The notes: generated by a model from the sequence alone, not told the origin. DNA of 64,000 nt from Legionella_A sp963772805 (GCA_963772805.1 CAVYYU010000005.1:248001-312000), one strand, 5' to 3'; counted from the stretch's first letter, positions 45,348 through 54,770 are shown. A program made the numbers and translations.

Positions 45348-46223
45348 ATGAGTAAAGACTGTAGCAATAATGATGTTCTAGGCATGATTCCCATTCTCAC
45401 CACTTCTGCGGGCTCTTGTTTAACGGCCTTGAATTGGCAAGAGGTGGGCGTTAAGACGGCGGCATTTTATTTGGCCTCTTTATTGTTGAAGCCTGGCTAT
45501 GCTTTTCTCAAGACACTTCCAGATCTGGCCGCATATAATGGATGGCAGCAAACGGTTGTCCTTAATGCGTCGATGCCAAAGGCTGATAAAGAGGGGGTGT
45601 ATAAGCTGCGCTCCCCATACGACGGTAGCATTGTGCACTTTACGATCGATGAAATTGTCATGCTAATTGCACAACTTCAGCCGCAATTTGTCATATTGCC
45701 ACAAGGTGTCTTGCAGCAGAATCCAGTAGTGTGGCATTCAATACCGGAATCTGTTTTCCCTTTTTTTCCCGTGACTGATTTGCCACAACAAGATGTACAG
45801 CGGGATTATGGCGTATATTTCCGTCATGATAAATCGACTCCACCTGCGGTGTTGTTGCAGCAGTTGGCCGACTATAAACATGTAAGGACTTATGTCAGCG
45901 GTGATCTGACTTTGTCGCTGATGAGACAGTTGCTTGATGAAGGTGTGTATTATGTCGAATCAGACCTGCCTGCTATGGATGCGTGCCTTGGTAACGTTTA
46001 TAGCCACGATGGCAATATTTTACTGGGTGAAGCTGATTATGCGCGGCAATTTGAGTGTATTGATGCTAATTGCCAATGTCCAACTTGTAAACAGAAGTTT
46101 AGTCGCGCTTACCTGCATCATTTGCTCATGCAAACGCCACTTTTGTGTCAGCGTTTTTTAATCCAGCATAATATTCACTTCACGCAGTCGCAACTGTTAG
46201 GTTGCACGTCAACGCACTTTTAA
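45348..46223 (+). CDS. Degenerate Tgt-like protein (queuine tRNA-ribosyltransferase pseudoenzyme)
   Basis: Tgt normally has about 370 residues and swaps guanine 34 of tRNA for preQ1; this protein has 291. It occupies the usual tgt place after queA. The zinc-binding C-terminus is kept: CQCPTCKQKFSRAYLHHLLM matches the CxCxxC...H region of Tgt. Also kept are the N-terminal turn IPILTTSAGSCLTALNWQEV and the GVYKLRSPYDGSIVHFTIDE segment. The catalytic parts are not: the nucleophile region (FDCVLPTRxGRxG in Tgt) reads VESDLPAMDACLGN, putting Glu in the Asp place and losing the Arg. The SDI(V)M substrate aspartate and the GGLAVGE loop are not recognisable. A structural partner, as the non-catalytic subunit of eukaryotic Tgt is, would be one explanation. 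The ribosome site is AAGGGGC. Confidence 0.78.
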   Translation: MSKDCSNNDVLGMIPILTTSAGSCLTALNWQEVGVKTAAFYLASLLLKPGYAFLKTLPDLAAYNGWQQTVVLNASMPKADKEGVYKLRSPYDGSIVHFTIDEIVMLIAQLQPQFVILPQGVLQQNPVVWHSIPESVFPFFPVTDLPQQDVQRDYGVYFRHDKSTPPAVLLQQLADYKHVRTYVSGDLTLSLMRQLLDEGVYYVESDLPAMDACLGNVYSHDGNILLGEADYARQFECIDANCQCPTCKQKFSRAYLHHLLMQTPLLCQRFLIQHNIHFTQSQLLGCTSTHF

Positions 46224-46490
46224 ATATCCCTCATTCGCCCCGTCGGGCAGCTTCTCCTTTAATTGGGAGAAGGTCATCCTGCTTATACAATTGTCCTAAA
46301 TTTCATGATTGATGCCAAGGCACATAGCTCAATTATTTACGGTACGAACTCTTTGCCGTTATTTTGTTCTATTTTATTGATGCAGCTGGCGAATTGCACT
46401 TAACTTCATTTACGCCGGCATGAAATACCGATATTATGTGTCGCTAATTACTGGCTTCCTGCCAGCATTTTTAATTGCGAATTCGAGGAG
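46224..46490. other. Intergenic stretch with a dispersed-repeat scrap
   Basis: Bases 46229-46275 (CCCTCATTCGCCCCGTCGGG, then CTTCTCCTTTAATTGGGAGAAGG) contain two small stems, GCCCC/GGGC-like and CTTCTCC/GGAGAAG. They resemble a widespread bacterial intergenic repeat and could end the queA transcript. The rest is unremarkable; the promoter of yajC-secDF should lie in it. Confidence 0.5.
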
Positions 46491-46496
46491 ATGGGC

Positions 46497-46832
46497 ATGA
46501 GTTTTTTTATAAGTGATGCAATGGCTGCAGCGGCCACTCCAGCCGCACAGGCAGAAAGTTCTTTTTTTTCGTTATTCATGATCGCAGCAATCTTTATTCT
46601 GTTCTACTTCATGCTGATTCGTCCTCAAAACAAACGCGCTAAAGAACACCGCGAACTGATTGGCAAATTGAAAAAAGGGGACGAAGTAGTAACGTCTGGT
46701 GGAATAATTGCTAAAGTCAGCAGTATTGATGAGCAGTATGTTAAGGTAAGCATTGCAGAAGGAATTGAAATCAGCTTGCAACGTAATGCAGTCAGTGCGG
46801 TTTTACCCAAAGGCACTCTTAAATCTATTTAA
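46497..46832 (+). CDS. yajC: YajC, Sec translocon accessory subunit
   Basis: YajC is a single-span membrane partner of SecDF in the preprotein translocase, 111 residues. The N-terminus is Ala-rich, then the helix FFSLFMIAAIFILFYFMLIR, the conserved RPQNKRAKEHRELIGKLKKG and DEVVTSGGIIAKVSSIDEQY. The start at 46497 was chosen because GAGGAG lies six bases before it; the ATG at 46491 touches the ribosome site. secD follows after 21 bp. Confidence 0.96.
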   Translation: MSFFISDAMAAAATPAAQAESSFFSLFMIAAIFILFYFMLIRPQNKRAKEHRELIGKLKKGDEVVTSGGIIAKVSSIDEQYVKVSIAEGIEISLQRNAVSAVLPKGTLKSI

Positions 46833-46853
46833 GCGCCGTCATAGAGACAAAAA

Positions 46854-48710
46854 ATGCAAAATAAATATCCCTTATGGAAAAACCTGATGCTGATCATGGT
46901 CGCTGTCATCGGGCTGATTTATGCAATTCCCAATTTGTACAGTGAGGATCCAATTGTACAGGTGTCCTCACCAACACCAGTTGAGCCGCAACAACTTAAA
47001 AGTCAAGTGAAGAGCATACTGGGCAATGCAAAAATTGCTTATCAGTCGATTGCAGCGAGTGCCGATGGATTGATCGTCCGTTTTTCTTCAACCGATGCGC
47101 AATTATTGGCGCGGGATTTGATTAAAAATGGGTTGGATAAGCAGTACACAGTAGCATTGAACTTGGCATCATCAACTCCCTCGTGGCTGATGGCTATTCA
47201 TGCTGAACCAATGAAACAGGGTTTGGACTTGCGAGGTGGCGTGCATTTCCTTCTCGAAGTGGATATCGATAGCGTCATCAACCGTCGTTATGAAGGGTTG
47301 ATGAAGGGCATTGGTCAGGACTTACGTGAAACTGGGATTCGTTATGCAGGAATCCGTTATGTGGTTGATAAAGGTATCGATGTGCGATTCCGTTCAGCGC
47401 AGGAAATGGATGATGCGCTGGCTGATCTTAAACAAAAATTTTCTGGCTTAACCTTTAGCAAATCAAAAGTTACAGCTGATCTGACTGCATCGTTATCTGA
47501 AGCAGAGCTGAATAGTATTCGCCAAGGCACCATTGAACAAACAATGAGTATTTTACGCAACCGTGTGAATGAGCTTGGTATCGGCGAAGCGGTCGTTCAG
47601 CAGCAGGGTGCTACACGGGTTGCTGTTGATCTCCCTGGTATTCAAGATGCGGCTCGCGCTCAGCAAATTCTGGGGGGCACAGCAACGCTGGAGTTTCATC
47701 TGGTTGACCAGGAAAACGATGCGCAGATTGCAAAACAAACAGGAGCTGTTCCGGTTAATAGCAAGCTGTACATGATGGATAATCAGCCTATTTTATTAAA
47801 ACGGCAGGTCGTGTTAAGTGGTGATTCCATCACGAGTGCTGTGTCAAGTTTTGATCAGCAAACCGCTTCACCCGCTGTTCAGATTCAACTGGGTGGAGGT
47901 GGTGAGTCATTTTTTACCAAGGTTACGCGTGAAAATATTGGTAAACGTATGGCTATTGTATTTGTTGAAAATAAAACGACGATGCAAAAAACAGGTGATA
48001 CGACGAAACGAGTTAGTCATCGTGAGGAACGTGTGATCAGTGCGCCTGTGATTCAAAATGCACTGGGGAATAATTTCCAGATTACCGGACTGACTGATAG
48101 TAAGGAAGCTGGCAATTTAGCGCTGTTGCTTCGTGCTGGTGCTTTGCCTGCAGCTATCTATACAGTCGAAGAGCGTACAGTGGGGCCAACGCTGGGTAAA
48201 GAAAATATCAGACGCGGTCTTGTGTCACTGGAAGTGGGCATGGGTTTGGTTCTGATAATGATGATTTTGTACTATCGATTTTTTGGTGTGGTGGCCAATG
48301 TCGCATTGGTGCTCAATCTTATTTTACTGGGGGCGCTATTATCGATGATTGGTGCAACCCTTACGTTACCTGGTATTGCCGGAATTGTACTGACCGTGGG
48401 TATGGCGGTGGATGCCAATGTGCTTATCTATGAACGTATACGTGAAGAGTTGAGGCATGGATTATCGCCTCAGGCGGCAATCTATGCTGGCTATGATCGT
48501 GCATTTGCAACCATTCTTGATGCGAATGTTACCACGCTGATTGTAGGTATCGTGCTATTTTCTATTGGCACAGGCCCGGTTCGTGGTTTTGCGATTACCT
48601 TATCGCTTGGCTTGCTAACGTCCATGCTGACTGGTGTGACCTATACGCGCGGTATCGTAAATTGGTTCTACGGCAGACGTAATGTAAAAAAACTTTCAAT
48701 CGGTATTTAG
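46854..48710 (+). CDS. secD: SecD, protein translocase subunit
   Basis: SecD, together with SecF, uses the proton gradient to finish protein export on the periplasmic side. The protein has 618 residues: a first membrane helix (LMLIMVAVIGLIYAIPNLY), the large periplasmic P1 domain with MKQGLDLRGGVHFLLEVDID and RVNELGIGEAVVQQQG, then five helices with VTVGMAVDANVLIYERIREE and ATILDANVTTLIVGIVLFSI. All SecD-specific motifs are present and the length is normal. Confidence 0.97.
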   Translation: MQNKYPLWKNLMLIMVAVIGLIYAIPNLYSEDPIVQVSSPTPVEPQQLKSQVKSILGNAKIAYQSIAASADGLIVRFSSTDAQLLARDLIKNGLDKQYTVALNLASSTPSWLMAIHAEPMKQGLDLRGGVHFLLEVDIDSVINRRYEGLMKGIGQDLRETGIRYAGIRYVVDKGIDVRFRSAQEMDDALADLKQKFSGLTFSKSKVTADLTASLSEAELNSIRQGTIEQTMSILRNRVNELGIGEAVVQQQGATRVAVDLPGIQDAARAQQILGGTATLEFHLVDQENDAQIAKQTGAVPVNSKLYMMDNQPILLKRQVVLSGDSITSAVSSFDQQTASPAVQIQLGGGGESFFTKVTRENIGKRMAIVFVENKTTMQKTGDTTKRVSHREERVISAPVIQNALGNNFQITGLTDSKEAGNLALLLRAGALPAAIYTVEERTVGPTLGKENIRRGLVSLEVGMGLVLIMMILYYRFFGVVANVALVLNLILLGALLSMIGATLTLPGIAGIVLTVGMAVDANVLIYERIREELRHGLSPQAAIYAGYDRAFATILDANVTTLIVGIVLFSIGTGPVRGFAITLSLGLLTSMLTGVTYTRGIVNWFYGRRNVKKLSIGI

Positions 48711-48736
48711 ATACTGGTATTCAAAAAGAGGTGTAG

Positions 48737-49657
48737 ATGGAATTTTTCAACCCAAATTCAAACGTGGATTTTATGGGAGCGAGGAAGTGGACCGCTCTCT
48801 TGTCCATATTGATTTTTGTAGCATCTATTGCGGCGTTGGCGATCAATGGCTTGAAATGGGGCCTTGATTTTACCGGTGGTACGCAAATTGAAATATCTTA
48901 TCCGGGAGTAGCTGATTTGCCGGCGATTCGTGACAGCTTATACAACGTTGGATTTAAGGAAGCTCAGGTCGTTAGTTACGGTACCTCCAAAGATGTGTTA
49001 ATTAGTATCGCTCCTCATGCTGATCTTGATCAAAGCTTGCTTGTTGAGCGGGTTATGAAAGAATTACCATCTGGAGCGGTGAAGCAACGAGTTGATTTTG
49101 TTGGTCCACAGGTTGGGCAAGAGTTGGCAACTAAAGGTGCCTTAGCGATTATCGTCGCTTTGTTAGCTACGATGATTTATATTGCCATGCGTTTTGAATA
49201 TCGATTAGGCGTGAGCTCGGCTGTCGCTCTGATTCATGATCCTATATTAATTCTTGGTGTGTTCGCGTTCTTCGGCATTGAGTTTGATTTAAAAGCACTG
49301 GCGGGATTGCTCGCGGTGATTGGTTATTCGCTGAACGATACTATCGTGGTGTTTGACCGGGTGCGGGAGAATTTCATCAAGATTCGTCGTTCCAGCCCAA
49401 TGGAAATCATGAATACGTCAATCAATCAAACGCTGTCAAGAACCATTATGACATCAGTTCTGACCTTGTTTGTTGTCGTGGCTTTATTTGTTTATGGTGG
49501 TGAAACGATTCACGGGTTTGCATTGGCCTTGATCATTGGCATTGTAGTTGGTACTTATTCCTCTATTTATGTGGCTGGTGCCTTAGCGGTAGTTATGGGT
49601 CTGGATAGACAGGACTTTATTGCAGCGCCACGAAAAGAACTCGACGAAAAACCTTAA
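48737..49657 (+). CDS. secF: SecF, protein translocase subunit
   Basis: SecF has 306 residues with six helices. The hallmark GLDFTGGTQIEISYP follows the first helix, FVGPQVGQELATKGALAIIV opens the membrane core, and AVIGYSLNDTIVVFDRVREN carries the acidic residue shared with SecD's proton path. TSVLTLFVVVALFVYGGETI and IGIVVGTYSSIYVAG complete it. AGAGGTG lies before the ATG. Last gene of yajC-secD-secF. Confidence 0.97.
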   Translation: MEFFNPNSNVDFMGARKWTALLSILIFVASIAALAINGLKWGLDFTGGTQIEISYPGVADLPAIRDSLYNVGFKEAQVVSYGTSKDVLISIAPHADLDQSLLVERVMKELPSGAVKQRVDFVGPQVGQELATKGALAIIVALLATMIYIAMRFEYRLGVSSAVALIHDPILILGVFAFFGIEFDLKALAGLLAVIGYSLNDTIVVFDRVRENFIKIRRSSPMEIMNTSINQTLSRTIMTSVLTLFVVVALFVYGGETIHGFALALIIGIVVGTYSSIYVAGALAVVMGLDRQDFIAAPRKELDEKP

Positions 49658-49805
49658 AAATAGATACAAATGTAGCCTGCATTATGCTTCGGTGCGCTAT
49701 AAAAGTGCACCTGCATGATGAGCTGTTTTGAATATATAAAAATATTTGAGTAGATCTATATCGAGCCTATCGCCCTAATTGGGCACGATCGTTTTTTCTA
49801 AATGG

Positions 49806-49832
49806 AGGAGAGCCGAATAATCGGCATCTCCT
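49806..49832. terminator. Hairpin repeat near the end of secF and the orphan gene
   Basis: AGGAG-AG-CCGA-ATAA-TCGG-CAT-CTCCT folds into an interrupted stem, 7 bp past the stop of the minus-strand gene at 49839. There is no T-run. It may terminate or may be part of a dispersed repeat; bases 49672-49718 also contain a stem-like GCATTATGC...GCACCTGCAT segment. Confidence 0.45.
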
Positions 49833-49838
49833 ACCTAA

Positions 49839-50144
49839 TCAACCGCTGGCTAGCGTTTTAGACCCCAACTCTATTTTTCTTGCGTCCAATGCATGGTCTT
49901 CTGCTTTGTGTTCGTTTTTTGGTTCATGTTTTTGGTGTTTTGATGCATTAAAGAAAGTTTTTTTTTCTTCATCATATCTCGTAATCGGCAGGGGACTAGG
50001 CCAGCGTTTTCTGTTGTAGTATGCATACCGTTCTGGCTCGTTTATTATGGGTGCGCGTGTTTGATTGGAGCCATGAGATGCAGCAAATTTCCAGGCGGTA
50101 TACTCGTTTAAAAAAAATGGTGGGTAATTTGTATTTTTCGGCAT
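49839..50144 (-). CDS. Small hydrophilic orphan protein, 101 residues
   Basis: I recognise no family. The protein begins MPKNTNYPPFFLNEYTAWKF and contains NEPERYAYYNRKRWPSPLPI. Its last 45 residues are strongly charged (KHQKHEPKNEHKAEDHALDA). There is no signal peptide or membrane segment. The ATG at 50144 has AGGGAACG in front; an upstream in-frame start adds 16 residues without a ribosome site. The Glu/Lys/His-rich C-terminal part would suit a Dot/Icm-type secretion signal, but no experiment or homologue supports it. The gene could be spurious; the ribosome site and the terminal hairpin speak for it. Confidence 0.45.
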   Translation of the reverse strand: MPKNTNYPPFFLNEYTAWKFAASHGSNQTRAPIINEPERYAYYNRKRWPSPLPITRYDEEKKTFFNASKHQKHEPKNEHKAEDHALDARKIELGSKTLASG

Positions 50145-50397
50145 GCTAACGTTCCCTGTAAGTTTTGATGAATCGTATTGGATTTGGTTCACCAGCCAAG
50201 GCGGAAAAGAATGCTCTTGTATAAAAAGTAGACCATAACTGCCGCATGCAAATTATGACCACGTTGGGAAGGTAAAAGCCATTGATTTATATCTGAAAAT
50301 TTAAATAAAAATAGATCAGCAGAAACATTGAATTTGTTTTCATTACATTGCTAATATAACGTGTCTTTGGAGCCACCGTTTTAAGGGAATAAATAAA

Positions 50398-51552
50398 ATG
50401 GTTTATAGATTTGAGCAGCAAAAAAGTGTTAAACCGGTTTGTACTCTCGCTTTACTCTTATTATTAGGCCATCAAAATGTTATGGCCAAAACAATGGTCT
50501 ACGGTATAGATAATGCCCACCATTTTGCGAGCCATGCACACGGACCTTTTTATGTTCAGGTTGCGGCCTTTAGTTCAGCCAGCAATGCGAAAAATTACAT
50601 CCACAATTTAACAGCACACTGTAAATACTCGATAACATTAAAACAGCATGGAGCGTTTCATGCCGTAATAGTCGGTCCCATTGCCTCGGCTAATGAAGTT
50701 AGGGCCTTGTCAGCTGTTAGCAATATGTCCCCCTTAAAACTCAAGCAAAAATCATGGGTGCAGGCATCAAAACCCATCCTAACTTCTAAAAAGACACTGG
50801 TTGTAAAAAAAGAACCTTTTCAGCAATCCGTTATGAAAGATAAAACATCAACCAAAAGTTTCTTGATGACGCACGGATTTGTGCAAGCCGATTTAGGCTA
50901 TACGACTGGTTCATCAACTGGAAATTTTGAGGTCTTTAATGGTGCCGTTGATCCATATCCTGCTAATGTGGATGTCTATTCAATTAATCATCATAAACAT
51001 GGCAGTATGGTCTCTTTGTTGGCTGGATTACGTTGGCAGCAAGAGCGTGACTATTTACCAGCCTATTCGTTGGCATTGCGTTACCAGAATTTATTCAATC
51101 AGAGAATCGCTGGCACGATTATGCAATATTCTGATCCTGATTTTCTAAATTACAATTATCAATGGAAATTTAACTCCAACGTCTTTTCAGTCTATTCAAA
51201 AGTTAACCTCGCTAAATCACATAATGTCTTACCCTATGTTAGTGCCGGTGTAGGAAGTGCTGCTAATAAGTCAGGTCGTTATCATGAAACAGCACTAAGC
51301 GGCATTGTTGCACGTAGTGACAGTCCGGATTTCGCTTCGCAAAGCAAGCGCCAATTCACTTATACACTAGGTGCCGGGCTTGATTATCAGCTCAATAAAA
51401 AAATGCTCATGTCAGTTGGGTATGAGTTTCAAGACTTAGGTGCTGTGCATTCAGGTTATGGTCAATCTCCCTGGTCAGCAGATAGGTTTGTACTAAATCG
51501 CTATAAAACCAACTCAGTTCTTCTTAGTTTAAGTTATTTGCCTGGTGCTTGA
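50398..51552 (+). CDS. Outer-membrane protein with SPOR-like domain and C-terminal beta barrel
   Basis: The protein has 384 residues. A signal peptide ends near residue 30 (TLALLLLLGHQNVMAK). Residues about 43-105 have the look of a SPOR peptidoglycan-binding domain (GPFYVQVAAFSSASNAKNYI, HAVIVGPIASANEVRAL). After a Lys/Ser-rich linker, residues about 160-384 form an 8-10-strand OmpA/OmpW-like barrel with alternating pattern (HGFVQADLGYTTGSSTGNF, VLPYVSAGVGSAANKSG, FTYTLGAGLDYQLNKKMLMS) and an aromatic-ended last strand region. SPOR domains usually bind denuded septal glycan, so the protein could anchor the outer membrane to the wall. The order, SPOR before the barrel, is unusual. The exported-protein gene 55 bp downstream may be in the same operon. 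Confidence 0.72.
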   Translation: MVYRFEQQKSVKPVCTLALLLLLGHQNVMAKTMVYGIDNAHHFASHAHGPFYVQVAAFSSASNAKNYIHNLTAHCKYSITLKQHGAFHAVIVGPIASANEVRALSAVSNMSPLKLKQKSWVQASKPILTSKKTLVVKKEPFQQSVMKDKTSTKSFLMTHGFVQADLGYTTGSSTGNFEVFNGAVDPYPANVDVYSINHHKHGSMVSLLAGLRWQQERDYLPAYSLALRYQNLFNQRIAGTIMQYSDPDFLNYNYQWKFNSNVFSVYSKVNLAKSHNVLPYVSAGVGSAANKSGRYHETALSGIVARSDSPDFASQSKRQFTYTLGAGLDYQLNKKMLMSVGYEFQDLGAVHSGYGQSPWSADRFVLNRYKTNSVLLSLSYLPGA

Positions 51553-51607
51553 GCGCCCTATTAATGTTGCTGCCAGTAAAGACTGGTTTTAAACGCAAGG
51601 AGAAATT

Positions 51608-54600
51608 ATGCATTGCTATAAAAAACTATTTTTGGGCTTGGTATTAGCTTGTTCTGCCTACCAGGTTATGGCGACGATTGATCCTATCACCCAGTCAGTA
51701 ACCCCCGCCGGATTACCGGCCAAGGTGAAGATAGGGGATAGCTTATCGGCCACGTATACGCTAACTAATAATAAAAAATTTCCGGTTAAGTTAACAATAA
51801 CCAGCAGCTCAGTTGGCAACGGTATAATCACGCATGATCTTTGCGATGGCGTCACGTTAGCTAAAAAAGGCGCTGTAGGAAGTCAATGTACGATCAACGT
51901 CTCGCTTGATCCTGTCGATGCGGGGCAATTGAGCTGGAATGGCACGATGCATTACGATTACAACCATGTTCCACTTACTGCGCTAACGACCACCGTTGAA
52001 GCTCAAACAGGGCCGGTCATTGCTAACACAGATGTAGACCTTCCCGCAGAAACCTACCTTAATCACGCTCCTTATCCATTTACTTTCCGCTTCACCAATA
52101 ATGGTCTTAGTGACGTAACAGGAAATGGACTGGTCACAGGTAATGTGAGTTCCTATCAAATAGAAACAAATGGCTGCGTGAATAAAACGTTAAAGAATAC
52201 CGAGTATTGCCTGATAACGGGTGTATTTTCTCCTGATGCTGTTGGTTATGTAAGGCTCGAAGGCTCTTTTAATTACAATTCAGGCCAATTGACTGCGAGC
52301 GCTGCGACTGAAACCACGGTAATACAACAAACAGGACAAGTTACCGCCGTGACAGAAGTTCCCCTGCCTGACCCTACATTTGTTAATCAGGGTCCTTATT
52401 CCTTCACGTTTAAATTCACCAATACCGGGGGTACGATGGTAACGGGTAATGGTGTATTCAATGGGCATGGGGCGCCTGTAAGCGTGACTAATAATTGCCT
52501 TAATAAAACGCTGAACCCAACTGATTCGTGCACAATTACGGGTACTTTCTCACCGGTAGCAACTGGTAGTGTTATCCTTGATGGTGATTTTGTTTACAAT
52601 TTAGGAACCGCTTCAACCTCGACTGAAACGACAGTGAGTTCATCCCAAGGTCTTGTGGCGCAAGTGATACAAGCTTTGCCGCCAAATGCGGGGCAAAGTA
52701 CTAATTATCCGGTTGAGTTTCGATTTACTAATACATCAGGAGTTGATCTTAACGTAACCCAACAACTGTCATTACCTAATCTCTCAGGGATAACCAATAC
52801 CTGCCCAAATCCGGGTTCGTTTTCGCATACGTCACCTATGAATGTGTGCACCATCACGGGCACGTTTAATTCATCAGGTTCAGCTTCAGTACAAACGCTC
52901 ACAGCGACAATGACTCCAACCGGTTCACCGCTTCCGCCGGCAACGGCCTCCACGGAAACATTAACGCAGCCAACGAATAGTATTTTTATTGCAAGATATC
53001 CCACGTCACTGCGGGTGAGTGCTGGTGCAGTGAATATGCCGTATCAATTTAGCTATCAAATCAATAATAACTTGGGCTCGATTACGCCGGTCACGGTTAA
53101 TTTTATTGCACCATCAACAGTCACGATGGTTCAACAAGCATCTACTGCACCACCTAATTCGCCCAGCGATCCCTATTTCAAGAGTTACTATAATTGTGGT
53201 GCAGGTGATGTTTCATTTAACCCGAACAATTTATTGTCATTCTCTGTACCGGCGAATCCTGGCGGGGTTTGTAATGTTCACGTGACGTTTTTAGTGACGT
53301 CTACAGTTCCTGCAAACGCCTATACTGATAACTTCGAGATGGCTTTTAATACGCCAACCCCTTTCCCGGGTGTCGTGACTCCATTAAGTTATGCAACCGG
53401 CCAACAGATTAGGGTAAATGGCACGCCATTAACAAGGACGATAAAATTTAACAATCATTGTTCCTACCCAGTTTATTACGCACTGCATGGCGCTAGCGTT
53501 CAGGGTAAAAATAAATCGTCGGTATCTTGTACGACAAGTGCGGATTGCTTTACTGGTTCTGTTTGTACTGGCGGAGAGTGTTTGTGGGTTCAGCCTACAC
53601 CAAGCAATGGATATCAAATAGCACCCACTACTGGTTCAACAACAGTGCTCATACCGGTCTATGATAATGCCATAAAGCTTAACCTTAGCAGTGTACGGGA
53701 TGTAACCTGGGGTGGTAATCTGGCAGGTCGCGTAGGGTGCACAGCAGGTGTTGGTTGCACAGTGAATGATTGCGGTTTGGCGGCCGGTGGCGCTATCGGC
53801 GAATGTTCTACTGGCATAGGTTCTGCGCGCTCACCTATCAGCGCGTCTGAATTTACCTTGCAAGCGGATGACCCGCTTATTTATTCGGATGAGACTACAA
53901 ATCTCGCGGTGGATAACTATAATATCCAGCTCATTGATGGTATTACCGTGCCGTCAACAATGACGCCTACAAATGGAGTTTTTGGTGGCGCTAGCGCACC
54001 TTACACGTGTGGTGGGCCTGGACTTAAAACCTCGCAGGTCGCACCGTTAGCTTCTTGTCCATGGACATTTACCCCGCCAACGTATGACTACTTGTGGGTG
54101 CAATATACTGCAAATCCAACAGCTTGTGTAGACGATAGTCCCTGCGGTGCTGACAAATGCGGATTGATGGTTAATCCTACTGGAACGGCTGTAGTGCAAA
54201 AAGGTTGCGGGGCACCAATAGTTGGCGCAGCGCAGCTGATGTATTGGACTGCTGATGCAGTTTGTAAGATTGATGGCACGTTTGGTGCTCCTTTTAACTG
54301 TGCTGCTGGGGTATCAACGATTGCAGGAAATACGAATAGCCCTGGCAGCACAGCTATTTCCAATATGTATGCTTGTACAGGGGCAGAATTGGGAGCTACC
54401 TGTTATGGAAACAATGTGAATACTTGTTGTGGGTGTTTTGATTGGGCGACCAATCCTGTGGCTACCGATACATGCCCTAGCGTAGTGCCTCCTTTGGCAA
54501 CCGCCAATCCTGGTTGGCTGGCTCAAGTCAAACCTGTAATTCAATGGGCAAAGACAGGTTGCCCGACAGCATACGCCTACCCGTATGACGATCCAAGCTC

Positions 54601-54703
54601 ATCTTTTACTTGCTTAGTCAATCAGGTGCTTACCGTTCCGCAGGATTCGTATGATGGTGATATGAATACAACAAATTATGAGGTCGATTTTTGTCCGACA
54701 TAA
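51608..54703 (+). CDS. Large exported protein: Ig-like modules followed by thaumatin-like domain
   Basis: The protein has 1031 residues. The signal peptide MHCYKKLFLGLVLACSAYQV ends near residue 22. Four modules of about 100 residues follow (about 25-125, 130-235, 238-345, 347-450), each with the pattern YPFTFRFTNNG...C.N.TL..T..C.ITGTFSP...G, suggesting Ig-like folds each closed by a disulfide. Another beta-rich stretch runs to about 600. From about 604 (TRTIKFNNHCSYPVYYALHG) to the end the sequence resembles thaumatin-like proteins, with many cysteines (GRVGCTAGVGCTVNDCGLA, CGADKCGLM, NTCCGCFDW) and the internal insert CTTSADCFTGSVCTGGECLW. Thaumatin-like domains are usually eukaryotic; bacterial ones are sporadic. 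Surface adhesin or glycan-binding roles are possible. It may share a transcript with the SPOR-barrel gene; a terminator follows. Confidence 0.75.
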   Translation: MHCYKKLFLGLVLACSAYQVMATIDPITQSVTPAGLPAKVKIGDSLSATYTLTNNKKFPVKLTITSSSVGNGIITHDLCDGVTLAKKGAVGSQCTINVSLDPVDAGQLSWNGTMHYDYNHVPLTALTTTVEAQTGPVIANTDVDLPAETYLNHAPYPFTFRFTNNGLSDVTGNGLVTGNVSSYQIETNGCVNKTLKNTEYCLITGVFSPDAVGYVRLEGSFNYNSGQLTASAATETTVIQQTGQVTAVTEVPLPDPTFVNQGPYSFTFKFTNTGGTMVTGNGVFNGHGAPVSVTNNCLNKTLNPTDSCTITGTFSPVATGSVILDGDFVYNLGTASTSTETTVSSSQGLVAQVIQALPPNAGQSTNYPVEFRFTNTSGVDLNVTQQLSLPNLSGITNTCPNPGSFSHTSPMNVCTITGTFNSSGSASVQTLTATMTPTGSPLPPATASTETLTQPTNSIFIARYPTSLRVSAGAVNMPYQFSYQINNNLGSITPVTVNFIAPSTVTMVQQASTAPPNSPSDPYFKSYYNCGAGDVSFNPNNLLSFSVPANPGGVCNVHVTFLVTSTVPANAYTDNFEMAFNTPTPFPGVVTPLSYATGQQIRVNGTPLTRTIKFNNHCSYPVYYALHGASVQGKNKSSVSCTTSADCFTGSVCTGGECLWVQPTPSNGYQIAPTTGSTTVLIPVYDNAIKLNLSSVRDVTWGGNLAGRVGCTAGVGCTVNDCGLAAGGAIGECSTGIGSARSPISASEFTLQADDPLIYSDETTNLAVDNYNIQLIDGITVPSTMTPTNGVFGGASAPYTCGGPGLKTSQVAPLASCPWTFTPPTYDYLWVQYTANPTACVDDSPCGADKCGLMVNPTGTAVVQKGCGAPIVGAAQLMYWTADAVCKIDGTFGAPFNCAAGVSTIAGNTNSPGSTAISNMYACTGAELGATCYGNNVNTCCGCFDWATNPVATDTCPSVVPPLATANPGWLAQVKPVIQWAKTGCPTAYAYPYDDPSSSFTCLVNQVLTVPQDSYDGDMNTTNYEVDFCPT

Positions 54704-54723
54704 TCCTTGAGTATAGTTACTTT

Positions 54724-54755
54724 AAAAACCCGTGGCATGACCACGGGTTTTTTTT
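54724..54755 (+). terminator. Rho-independent terminator after the exported-protein gene
   Basis: AAAAACCCGTGG, loop CATGA, CCACGGGTTTTTTTT: a strong stem with T-run, 20 bp past the stop. The A-run also suits the converging PAP2 gene. Confidence 0.95.
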
Positions 54756-54770
54756 GGGTCCAAGTCGATT

